Under the pieces are notes generated by a model. The model searched no databases and was not told the DNA's origin. It saw only the letters and a program-made list of their open reading frames with translations. DNA of 15,181 nt from an uncultured Bacteroidales bacterium (GTDB lineage: Bacteria > Bacteroidota > Bacteroidia > Bacteroidales > UBA3663), in assembly GCA_937899265.1 (NCBI GenBank), contig CALBPV010000060.1, positions 1 through 15,181 of the forward strand, in the 5' to 3' direction. Within the stretch, counting starts at the first letter, position 1. Each line of letters starts with the position of its first letter. Of the stretch, positions 7,730-14,391 are shown piece after piece. Both the position numbers and the translations under genes were made by a program.

Positions 7730-8503
7730 TCACCTTTTTAGGGTCTCAATCAGTGTCCTTGTCATCCTCCGGAGCTCTCGCCACGGCCAATTTTGACAAA
7801 GACGCCCCTTTCCGAGAGCCCGGAAAAAGAAACCTGTCATCACTTTGAAAATATCGCCGGCCTGTTTGTTGCGGCTGCCCGGACGTGTCATGGCAGACCC
7901 GGCCCGCAGCGTATAATAATAAATAGGTGTAGGAATCACGGCGGCCTTCATTTGGGAGGTGTCGAGACAGAGCAGATAGTTCAGAATGAATTCTTGGTCT
8001 TCTGCATACTTTCGGCCCTCCGTGAAGCGAAGGTGATGCCGCTCGATGATATCCCGGCGGAACCAGCATCGCCAGAGGTTGTAGGGGATGTCGCCCTCCC
8101 CCGCTCCGTAACGGGACACTTTGCCGGCCTCGTCCCACGCAAAGCCTGCATTCAGTCTTGCGGCTTGGGTCAATGTGGCCTCGTCCGGCAACACCAGCCC
8201 ATCGGCCAAAACACGGTCATCCGCATCCGCCATCCATATCCATTCGCCGGTCACTGCTTCGAGTGCGGCATTACGGGCTCGGCTCACGCCTCCGTTCTTC
8301 TGATGGATGACAATGATTTCTGTCTCCGCTGTTTCCAACTCCTCCTTGAGGGTATCGCACAGGACTCCCGACCGATCCGTGCTTCCGTCATCGACCAGCA
8401 CGATTTCTTTTGTCCCCGGCCAAGGCCAGGCAGCCACGCTCTCCACGCAGTTGCGCAGAAAAGGAGCCGCATTGTAAACAGGGATTACAAAACTCAGTTT
8501 CAT
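7730..8503 (-). CDS. Family 2 glycosyltransferase (GT-A)
   Basis: A 257-residue GT2 protein, shorter than the neighbouring GT2 enzymes because it has little beyond the catalytic domain. Motifs: FVIPVYNAAPFLRNCVESV (5-23), LVDDGSTD (36-43), HQKNGGVSRARNAA (67-80), the DADD metal site (93-96) and the AEDQEF motif (167-172) near the catalytic base. It ends the upstream block and overlaps the acetyltransferase by 4 bases (ATGA at 8500-8503), so the two are translationally coupled. GC content is high here compared with the right end of the window. Sugar specificity unknown. Confidence 0.92.
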   Translation of the reverse strand: MKLSFVIPVYNAAPFLRNCVESVAAWPWPGTKEIVLVDDGSTDRSGVLCDTLKEELETAETEIIVIHQKNGGVSRARNAALEAVTGEWIWMADADDRVLADGLVLPDEATLTQAARLNAGFAWDEAGKVSRYGAGEGDIPYNLWRCWFRRDIIERHHLRFTEGRKYAEDQEFILNYLLCLDTSQMKAAVIPTPIYYYTLRAGSAMTRPGSRNKQAGDIFKVMTGFFFRALGKGRLCQNWPWRELRRMTRTLIETLKR

Positions 8504-9039
8504 ATCGTTTTGAGCACTGTGGCGGGATTACCGCCCACGACCGTCCGGGGTGCCACATCCCGGAACACAGCCGACGCGGCGCCCACCACCGAACGTTCGC
8601 CAAGCACGACACCCGGACCGATGAATGCACGCATACCCACCCAGGCATCTTTTTCGATTGTCACATCGGCCACCACCAACGAAGAATGAGCGTTGTTGAC
8701 CTCCGCGAGGTCGTGCCCAGCTGTGCATACGCAACTCGCCTGCGAGAGCACGGCATTCTCGCCCATCGTTACCTTTGCCTGATTGTAACACACGGCATCC
8801 GGGCCGATGCACGCCCCTTTTTCCATGCGGAGATTCCAGGGTGCCCACACCTTGGCTGACGCATAGACATCCACACTGCTGTGGAGCTCGGCTCCGAAAC
8901 AACGCAGCAGGAAGATGCGCCACGGGCGGAAGACTTTCGTCACAAACGGGCGGAAGAGGATGACACGAGCCATATTCCAGACAGCCCGTTTGGCTTTGAC
9001 AGTGAAAGCCACGTGCCCGATATTTCTTTTGGCATTCAT
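8500..9039 (-). CDS. WcaF-type hexapeptide-repeat acetyltransferase
   Basis: A 179-residue left-handed beta-helix acyltransferase. The start is the ATG at 9039 (MNAKRNIG); the frame stays open to 9255 but the extra 72 residues overlap the preceding gene and do not look like the family. After a basic, partly hydrophobic N-terminus (residues 15-50, RFFGAELHSSV-like region ending the cap) come imperfect hexapeptide repeats (VYASAKVWAPWNLRMEKGACIG onward in short turns, and VTIEKDAWVGMRAFIGPGVVLG). His109 in CTAGHD is the likely catalytic base and VVGGNPATV is the usual C-terminal acetyl-CoA loop. In colanic-acid-like loci such proteins O-acetylate the glycan repeat unit. It overlaps the GT2 start by 4 bases and lies 16 bases after the gene ending at 9056. 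Confidence 0.9.
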   Translation of the reverse strand: MNAKRNIGHVAFTVKAKRAVWNMARVILFRPFVTKVFRPWRIFLLRCFGAELHSSVDVYASAKVWAPWNLRMEKGACIGPDAVCYNQAKVTMGENAVLSQASCVCTAGHDLAEVNNAHSSLVVADVTIEKDAWVGMRAFIGPGVVLGERSVVGAASAVFRDVAPRTVVGGNPATVLKTI

Positions 9040-9055
9040 ACTTGTTTTTTGTTCG

Positions 9056-9880
9056 TTAAGCCCGCCACCAGGGCAATATCCAGCGGAGAAGTTGTCGGAG
9101 TCCGCATTTGATGCGAAGGGGCAGGGAATCGTTGTCGGTCGAATAGAAAAATGAAGAGCCTTTGCCGAGATTGTGGCCTCCCCGGCCCGAGATTCGGGCT
9201 TGTGTGCGGAATCTGTCGCGACAATCTTTTCTTCCGCGCGTCTTGCGACACACATCCAGCATCAGATCTTCGGCCAGAACGGGAGGTTCTGCATAGTCGT
9301 TCATCTCGGCATAACGCGGTGCCATCTCTTGGAGGAAAAACTCCCGGCTTGCGAACCAGTAGCGGCACTCCCCCGCATGTCCGTTGATGGGCATGCGGAG
9401 CCATTCATACACGTTATGGTCTTTGCAATCGGCCAGAAAGGACAATCCGTCGGAAGATTCTCGCCGGCACTGACATTCGTCCAACAGCTTGAGGATATTC
9501 AGCACCTTCAGGCGCCCGGTCAGTTTGAAAAAGCAAGCGGCCTCGGCGATGTATTTTGACTGCTCGGCTACCATACGCAGGAGGAGCGTTTCGTTGTATC
9601 CCTTGCCCTTTGTCTGGTCGAAGCCTTCGGTTCCGAGGCTGAGATATTCTATCGTGACGTTGGCTGTTTTTTTCACCAGGTCAAGAATTTTCCCGGCTGG
9701 GTATCCCGAATTTTCACCGAAAACGATGCTCCATTGCTTCTCGGGCTCGCTTTCGAATGCCGAAACATAGAAATTCAGCGCCTCGACATACATCTGTGCG
9801 CGAACGTCCGGGTCGAAATTCGCCCCTTTCATTCCCTGCGGGTCAACCGTAGCTGTCAGCAGTAGTGGAATAGTCATCAT
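9056..9880 (-). CDS. Glycosyltransferase-like protein of a poorly characterised family
   Basis: A 274-residue soluble protein without signal peptide or membrane segment. It lacks the GT2 and GT4 hallmarks of its neighbours. What can be seen is a beta strand LLLTATVDP (6-14), a second strand SIVFGENSGY (51-60), KGKGYNETLLL (91-101), FFKLTGRLKVLN (117-128), then an acidic/aromatic stretch CKDHNVYEW (152-160) and ECRYWFASREFF (171-182). The K-G-Y-x-E and K-x-T-G-R pattern followed by a D/E-x-R-x-(F/W) strand recurs, as I remember it, in uncharacterised proteins of Bacteroidota capsule loci and suggests a nucleotide-sugar-binding fold. The C-terminal 60 residues are very basic (about 212-274) and could lie on the membrane. 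It sits between a GT4 gene (43-bp gap) and the acetyltransferase (16-bp gap) in one operon. The assignment rests mainly on context. Confidence 0.65.
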   Translation of the reverse strand: MMTIPLLLTATVDPQGMKGANFDPDVRAQMYVEALNFYVSAFESEPEKQWSIVFGENSGYPAGKILDLVKKTANVTIEYLSLGTEGFDQTKGKGYNETLLLRMVAEQSKYIAEAACFFKLTGRLKVLNILKLLDECQCRRESSDGLSFLADCKDHNVYEWLRMPINGHAGECRYWFASREFFLQEMAPRYAEMNDYAEPPVLAEDLMLDVCRKTRGRKDCRDRFRTQARISGRGGHNLGKGSSFFYSTDNDSLPLRIKCGLRQLLRWILPWWRA

Positions 9881-9923
9881 CTCAATATGTATAATAGTGT
9901 CTGCCGGGATTTTGGTTACAAAA

Positions 9924-11033
9924 TCATTCTGCCAATGATTTGAAAAGGGAATCCCACTGCGACATCACCCTTTCGCCGTTAAATTTCGTTACGCTCTGAA
10001 ATGCGCCCTGCTGAAGTCTTTTTCGCTCCTCGTGAGAAGTCATCATCCTACGTAGTTTCTCTGCGTATGCCTCTGTGTCGCCGAATGGGATAATCCATCC
10101 GTCCCGCCCGTTGTCGATGATGTCATGAACGCCCACATATTCAAATGCTATCACCGGGACACCTTTCAATTGCGCCTCAATCAGCACGATGCCGAAGCCT
10201 TCGTATTCCGAAGTCAAACAGAGGATGGAGGCATTGTCAATATACTTTCGCACATCCGGAACTGCCCCCGGCATCAGGAAGGAATCTGTCACGCCCAGCT
10301 TTGCGGCCAACGCTTCATAGTCCTTGCGATATATTCCCTCCCCATAGACGGTGCATTTCCAATCGGGAAAATCCCCGGCTACCTTGGCCCAGATTTCAAT
10401 CAGCAAGTCAATGCGCTTTTGAGGCATCAGACGGGCCAGACAAATCACATTCTTCGCGGTCAGCGGATTGGGGTTGGCCGATTCCATCGGATAGGTCGAG
10501 AAATTGGGTATCACTATACAATTCTTCAGATTCCAGCTTTCCCTGTCTCCATTGGTAAGGACAACGAGGCACCGATACTTGCCGTAAATCCACCGTATTG
10601 CATATCGATGCACACATTGTGCCGTCGGGCTCAGATACTTCTTGTTGAAGACCTCCAGTCCCTGCCGGCTTTGGTGGATTTCCATAATCTTCGGGATGTC
10701 GCGGCACACGAACGGCAGCACCCAGGTAATCAGAGGGGTATGCGCGTTGACAATCACATCGGGCCGTTCCTCCCGAATGATTTCTTTCAGTCGTTTTACG
10801 GTGGCTAAGGTGCCCTTCAGCCGCGTCAGCATTCCTCCCGGAGTCGTCTGCATGTCTCCCCTGACGAGTTTCACGCGGCTGTCCACCGGATAGTAGGGCT
10901 TGACATCCAGATTCTCAATGTTGCAGAGGCTCACCTCGTATCCCATATTGACCAAACGGTTGATTTTGTCAATTACAATACGGGCCAGACCTCCCAAGTC
11001 ATTGATTTGTATGGTAAAATATAGAATTTTCAT
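9924..11033 (-). CDS. Family 4 glycosyltransferase (GT-B)
   Basis: A 369-residue GT-B transferase. Start chosen at the ATG at 11033 (MKILYFTIQINDLGGLARIV, with the acceptor-site Gly-Gly at residues 14-15); a TTG five codons upstream (11048) is possible but adds nothing family-like. Motifs: EIHQSRQG in the acceptor domain, ARLMPQKRIDLLI (about 200-212), VYGEGIYRKDYEAL, and the EX7E motif with Glu278 and Glu286 (EYEGFGIVLIEA). It resembles the retaining transferases that add hexose or HexNAc in capsule and O-antigen loci. It lies 27 bases after the WaaE-like gene and is the second gene of the 11957->7730 block. Confidence 0.92.
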   Translation of the reverse strand: MKILYFTIQINDLGGLARIVIDKINRLVNMGYEVSLCNIENLDVKPYYPVDSRVKLVRGDMQTTPGGMLTRLKGTLATVKRLKEIIREERPDVIVNAHTPLITWVLPFVCRDIPKIMEIHQSRQGLEVFNKKYLSPTAQCVHRYAIRWIYGKYRCLVVLTNGDRESWNLKNCIVIPNFSTYPMESANPNPLTAKNVICLARLMPQKRIDLLIEIWAKVAGDFPDWKCTVYGEGIYRKDYEALAAKLGVTDSFLMPGAVPDVRKYIDNASILCLTSEYEGFGIVLIEAQLKGVPVIAFEYVGVHDIIDNGRDGWIIPFGDTEAYAEKLRRMMTSHEERKRLQQGAFQSVTKFNGERVMSQWDSLFKSLAE

Positions 11034-11060
11034 GCAGTTCTTTGGCAATGAAAATGTATT

Positions 11061-11957
11061 TCAGTCCTGCTTCGGTGCAAAGCACTCCAGAAAGGCATTC
11101 ATGGTCTCGGTGGTAGGGTATTTCTTGCGCAGTTCAGAGATATTCTTGTCCACCAGCCAACGGTATTTCAATCCTTGTCGGGTGTGCCAATACCATCCGG
11201 GATAGCCGTCTAAGAATCCGCCCATGAAGATATACCGGCTCACAAAATAGATGACGGGACGCACATAGAGCGGGAAATGGGCATATACCTTCTTAATCCA
11301 GCGTTTCCTTTCCGCGTCTGTGCCAAAAAGTCTGGCCTCCACTTCTTTGTCATCGTCCAGTTCCTTGGCAGTCAGCAGCATATTGACAGCTTCGCGTTTG
11401 GCATATCCCACATGTTTCTCCCACCACCAATCGAGGGGTTTGAGATTCCAGTCGGTCTGGTCTCCGTCCCACTCCATGGTTTTGCCCGAGAGGATAATGA
11501 GATGTTCGTCCATGATTTTGTTCTCGCTTCGCCCGAATCCCTTTCTGAATATTTTCAGGTGCTGGGCAGGATACCATCCTCCGTGCATGAGGGGTTTGTT
11601 CATGAAGACGATTTTCTTGTTCACATAGATTCCGTTCACCTCCTTCGGCAGCCCGGGCAATTCGGCATCGGCAATCGCGGCCAGTTTATCCTCGATGATT
11701 TCGTCGGCATCCACGCGCCAGATCCATTCTGCTTCTATGGGCTGTGTATCTATTGCCCAATTGAACTGTTCGGCCTGATTCGTGAACTTGTGTTGTACGA
11801 CCTTCGCCCCCATCTCTTCGGCGATTTGGCATGTCCTGTCCATGCTGTATGAATCCACGACCCATACCTCACGGCACACCTTCTGCACCGACTCAATACA
11901 TCTTCTGATGTGTATCTCTTCGTTGTAGGTTAAGATAACTGCTGCTATATTTTGCAT
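11061..11957 (-). CDS. Family 2 glycosyltransferase, WaaE/KdtX-like
   Basis: A 298-residue GT2 protein of the subgroup with WaaE/KdtX (LPS core beta-1,4-glucosyltransferase). Diagnostic parts: AVILTYNEEIHIRRCIESV (6-24), VVDSYSMDRT (33-42), the NQAEQFNWAI helix (60-69), the metal motif RVDADE (81-86) and a late DWWWEKHVGYAKRE segment. In this subgroup the middle segment after DADE (HGGWYPAQHLKIFRKG) builds the acceptor site. The C-terminal third is basic and aromatic (YVRPVIYFVSRYIFMGGFLDG) and may touch the membrane. It is the first glycan gene after the defence operon; no Bacteroidota promoter is recognisable in the 104 bases upstream. The acceptor here is probably a lipid-linked repeat unit, but an LPS core role cannot be excluded. 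Confidence 0.92.
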   Translation of the reverse strand: MQNIAAVILTYNEEIHIRRCIESVQKVCREVWVVDSYSMDRTCQIAEEMGAKVVQHKFTNQAEQFNWAIDTQPIEAEWIWRVDADEIIEDKLAAIADAELPGLPKEVNGIYVNKKIVFMNKPLMHGGWYPAQHLKIFRKGFGRSENKIMDEHLIILSGKTMEWDGDQTDWNLKPLDWWWEKHVGYAKREAVNMLLTAKELDDDKEVEARLFGTDAERKRWIKKVYAHFPLYVRPVIYFVSRYIFMGGFLDGYPGWYWHTRQGLKYRWLVDKNISELRKKYPTTETMNAFLECFAPKQD

Positions 11958-12061
11958 AATTCTCAGTTAGAAATGTTACTCGGCGCACGATTGGATTATC
12001 AACTGCCTCTCTTTCACCCTTTACTCGCCTCCGTTTTCTGTCAAAATTCCGGCAAATTTGA

Positions 12062-12202
12062 TTATTGAGTACCTAAATTCTTGAGTTCTTCAATCAGTCG
12101 CCCGAGTTCTGAATATGTATAGTCTCTGTGGCTTGTTAGTTTCTCATCCAAAGAATGATTCGCATTGATTGTAGCCGTCAAGAGATGTCCTCCATTTCTC
12201 TC
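12062..12202 (-). other. Out-of-frame C-terminal part of the RloB/AbiLii-like gene
   Basis: Read in the -1 frame relative to the main reading frame, this stretch is open to a TAA at 12064-12062 and encodes ERNGGHLLTATINANHS, then LDEKLTSHRDYTYSELGRL and IEELKNLGTQ. The charged helical pattern and the DYTYSELGRLIEEL ending look like the usual C-terminus of RloB/AbiLii proteins. Adding one T in the T-run at 12203-12208 joins it to the main frame and gives a 204-residue protein, a normal length for the family, against 165 residues as written. Confidence 0.75.
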
Positions 12203-12675
12203 AAAAAACTATGTAGCCCCTTACATTTCCTAAAGAAATCCGTCGTTTTTCTGTATTCCACGCTCTGATTCAAATCTTTCAACAGAGCGTCCTGACTCTC
12301 GTATGGCCGGGATGTATATCGGAAATAATAGAGGAAGAAAAGCTCTGTACAACGGTGTGTTTCGAAAAACTCAATCTCACAATAAATTCCCTTTTTCGGT
12401 TTATTGATTGGGATTCCGTATTTTGTTTTCAGCCTTTGATATTGAGAGCGTTCTGGCTCCTTTTCTTTCGTGTCCATATCAATGATACAAAAGATATGAT
12501 TATAGCCCAGTGATATTCCCTCTTCAATCTTTGCTTCCAATTCCTTGAGATTTGTATGTTTGGGACTGTCAGGTCTGATGGTTATCCGCTTAAACTCATC
12601 ACACAATGACTTGAAATAATAGAATTCTGTAGGTCCTTCTCCCAAAATAAGAGCTGTTTGACGTAATTTTCCCAT
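12178..12675 (-). CDS. RloB / AbiLii-like TOPRIM-related protein, C-terminally frameshifted
   Basis: A 165-residue product as written. Features of the RloB family: an N-terminal LILGEGPTEFYYF with Glu13 (the TOPRIM-like acidic residue), IFCIIDMD with Asp66 and Asp68 (DXD), and EFFETHRCTELFFLYYF (102-118), matching the FE.WFLLHF-type block. The fold is related to the metal-binding TOPRIM nucleases/OLD proteins; in AbiL-type phage defence it works with an AAA ATPase. The start ATG (12675) lies 1 base after the ATPase stop (TGA T ATG) and has an unusual good ribosome site GGAGG 6 bases upstream, so the pair is one operon. The last residues (REMEDIS) are an artefact of a frameshift at the T-run 12203-12208; the true C-terminus is in the -1 frame to 12062. 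Confidence 0.85.
   Translation of the reverse strand: MGKLRQTALILGEGPTEFYYFKSLCDEFKRITIRPDSPKHTNLKELEAKIEEGISLGYNHIFCIIDMDTKEKEPERSQYQRLKTKYGIPINKPKKGIYCEIEFFETHRCTELFFLYYFRYTSRPYESQDALLKDLNQSVEYRKTTDFFRKCKGLHSFLREMEDIS
12203..12208 (-). other. T6 run at the frameshift; candidate -1 slippery site
   Basis: On the minus strand the zero-frame codons are AGT TTT TTG AGA. T TTT TTG fits the X XXY YYZ rule for -1 frameshifting, and slipping back one base gives TTT TTT GAG, which enters the open C-terminal frame. A single lost T in the homopolymer would have the same appearance. No obvious stimulatory stem-loop was found in the following bases. Confidence 0.6.
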
Positions 12676-12676
12676 A

Positions 12677-13956
12677 TCAATCCTCCAGATTTATGAAGAT
12701 ACTGCCCAATTCCGGTTTTGCACCCAATCGTCCGATGCGGTAAGAATTGTACAGAGAAAGATTCTTATGTAATCCGAAGGAGTCTCCGCGGGAATATTCA
12801 GAAGAAGCGGTCTCTTTATTTTTCTCCACGAACCATACAACACCGCGATTCTCGTTGATTAAATCCTGCGACAGAAGTGTTGTCTCCTGACTCGTGATAA
12901 TCAACTGTGATTTATCGGAGTTGAAGATGAAGACATTCAGATAGTAATATAACAAATCATTGTGCAAGTCCTCCCCCAATTCGTCAAGATAATACACATG
13001 TGATTCGCTAATCATATCATATAAGGCATCCAAGATACGCACATATTTCATGGTACCTTTCGATTGCCAATTGAAAGGGACGTTAAAATTGCCATCCGCC
13101 GAATGATTGACAAAGTCCACTGAATCAGCTGTCGGCTTCAGCAACGTCTCCTTCATTTCACTGGGAATGTTTTCCTTTTGAATGCGTTCGCGATATTCTG
13201 CCGGCACGAAACGATCCTCTACTACAGGCAAGTACTCCATAATGTTCAAATCCGCCTTCTGTAACATTGTGTTGTAGAATTTACGTTTTCGAGGGATATT
13301 ATACGCATTCTTCAGGATTTCGACTATGCCTTTTTCGCCATCTCCATCCACATCGTGATAATTGTCCATTATCCATCGGTGAAGGATATTAAACGGCGCA
13401 ATGTCTTCTTTCAAGGCAGTCTTTCTGCAAACAGACAACACGCTGTGGTTGTTTAATGTATTCTCCTTAATGCTGCCCTGTGTTTCGAGAAGCAGATTAA
13501 GACTTGGGCCGAACTTGATATCTGCCTGTATGTTTTCCCCCACAAAAGAACGTTCATAGAATAGGGCTTTCGACTTATTGGGGTAATAGTATAAGACTTC
13601 ATTCAAAATACATTTCTCGTTGAATCTCACATCGTAGTCATATCGGATGCCATTTGCATAGAATGAAACATGCATCTCGATGGGGTCGTTTTTAGTGAGA
13701 ATAAACGGAATACTGCCATGATTGTTTGGGAAGCATCGGATTTGGGCAAAACCAACAGACGGAACACCTCATTCAATGCTATCAGCATATTGGATTTACC
13801 CGAGGCATTAGAACCGTACAAGATACCTAATTTATATAGGAATACACCATCGGCGACTTCAGCTACAAGTTCCGAAGAAGGTCCCTTTGCCAGAAAACTT
13901 AATTCCTGCTTGTCCCGAATGGAAAGATAATTCTTTACCCAAAAGTCTCTTATCAT
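12677..13956 (-). pseudogene. AbiLi / RloA-like AAA (ABC-type) ATPase, interrupted by a frameshift
   Basis: Two overlapping frames together make one gene of about 426 codons. The first (13627-13956, 109 residues) starts MIRDFWVKNYLSIRDK and carries Walker A GSNASGKS (residues 48-55). The second (12677-13675 from its first ATG, but open and family-like further upstream from about 13715: IPFILTKNDPIEM) carries an ABC-like signature QSKGTMKYVRI, Walker B YYLDELGEDLH and a TSQE sensor block near its end. As written no single polypeptide holds both Walker motifs. The break needs one extra base between about 13706 and 13725. Family knowledge: AbiLi-type ATPases of the OLD/RloA kind sense phage infection and control an RloB/TOPRIM partner. 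The partner gene follows after 1 base. Promoter at 13993-14024. It could be decayed, phase-off or a sequencing error. Confidence 0.85.
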
Positions 13957-13992
13957 AGACGCATCTATTACTATATTATCGAAATTTCGCTA

Positions 13993-14024
13993 CAAAAATA
14001 CGCATTATTTCCTTGATTTCCAAA
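13993..14024 (-). promoter_or_regulatory. Bacteroidota-type promoter of the AbiL-like operon
   Basis: On the minus strand TTTG (14021-14024) and TATTTTTG (13993-14000) are 20 bases apart, an exact fit to TTTG-N19-21-TAnnTTTG. Transcription would begin near 13988, only about 30 bases before the ATG at 13956, leaving little room for leader control. The 13957-14130 gap is otherwise AT-rich with no gene. Confidence 0.75.
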
Positions 14025-14166
14025 TAAATGCGCCCGTTTTTTGTATTTTTCCTACGATTTAACGATTATTTAAGTTGTTTTAACAATAAAGTTTGTATTT
14101 TCTATCCGCATACTTAGGGTTCGCTAAATTATTTGACAAGTCAAGAGCCATTAACAGACACAAACC

Positions 14167-14391
14167 TCAATCGGTTCGCAATAGATTCGTGTCGGTCGGG
14201 TAGCGGACTTCCGCGTCACAGCATGTGGCATCAAATTTCAGGGTGCCTCTGTATAATTGCCCCTCCTCGTCAATCGTTTCTGCCCGGGGTGCACTGCCAT
14301 CGCATTCTGCAAGCATATTCGTAAGCATATTGAAGAATTCCGGCATGGTGCCCATGCAGATGCCGAACAGGAAGTGTTTTTTCACTGCCAC
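14167..14391 (-). pseudogene. Probable DDE transposase remnant (IS1182/IS5-like)
   Basis: An open stretch of 74 residues from a GTG that overlaps the end of the Abi_2 gene by 10 bases. The part GTLKFDATCCDAEVRYPTD then TNLL matches the first catalytic-Asp block of IS1182/IS5-type transposases, which typically read G-x-L-x-x-DAT-x(3-5)-I/V-R/K-YPTD-x(2)-LL. A complete transposase would continue for 200 or more residues; here a TGA comes after LLRTD (14167-14169), and nothing before the DAT block looks like the family's N-terminus. No clear terminal inverted repeats were found. It is probably the scar of an insertion sequence between two defence genes. An unrelated small protein is possible. 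Confidence 0.5.

Noticed and set aside
9040..9255. N-terminal extension of the acetyltransferase frame
   Set aside because: The frame is open, but the extra 72 residues overlap the upstream gene and do not look like the family; the ATG at 9039 fits WcaF-type N-termini.
12178..13956. PARIS (AriA/AriB) as the identity of the ATPase/TOPRIM pair
   Set aside because: The gene order and ATPase plus nuclease-like partner are superficially similar, but the EGPTEFYYF and ETHRCTELFFLYYF blocks are RloB-like, which fits AbiL/RloAB better than AriB.
14133..14144. Inverted repeat TTGAC-AA-GTCAA
   Set aside because: Too short and too AT-rich to call a terminator or IS end; no partner copy was found near the transposase remnant.
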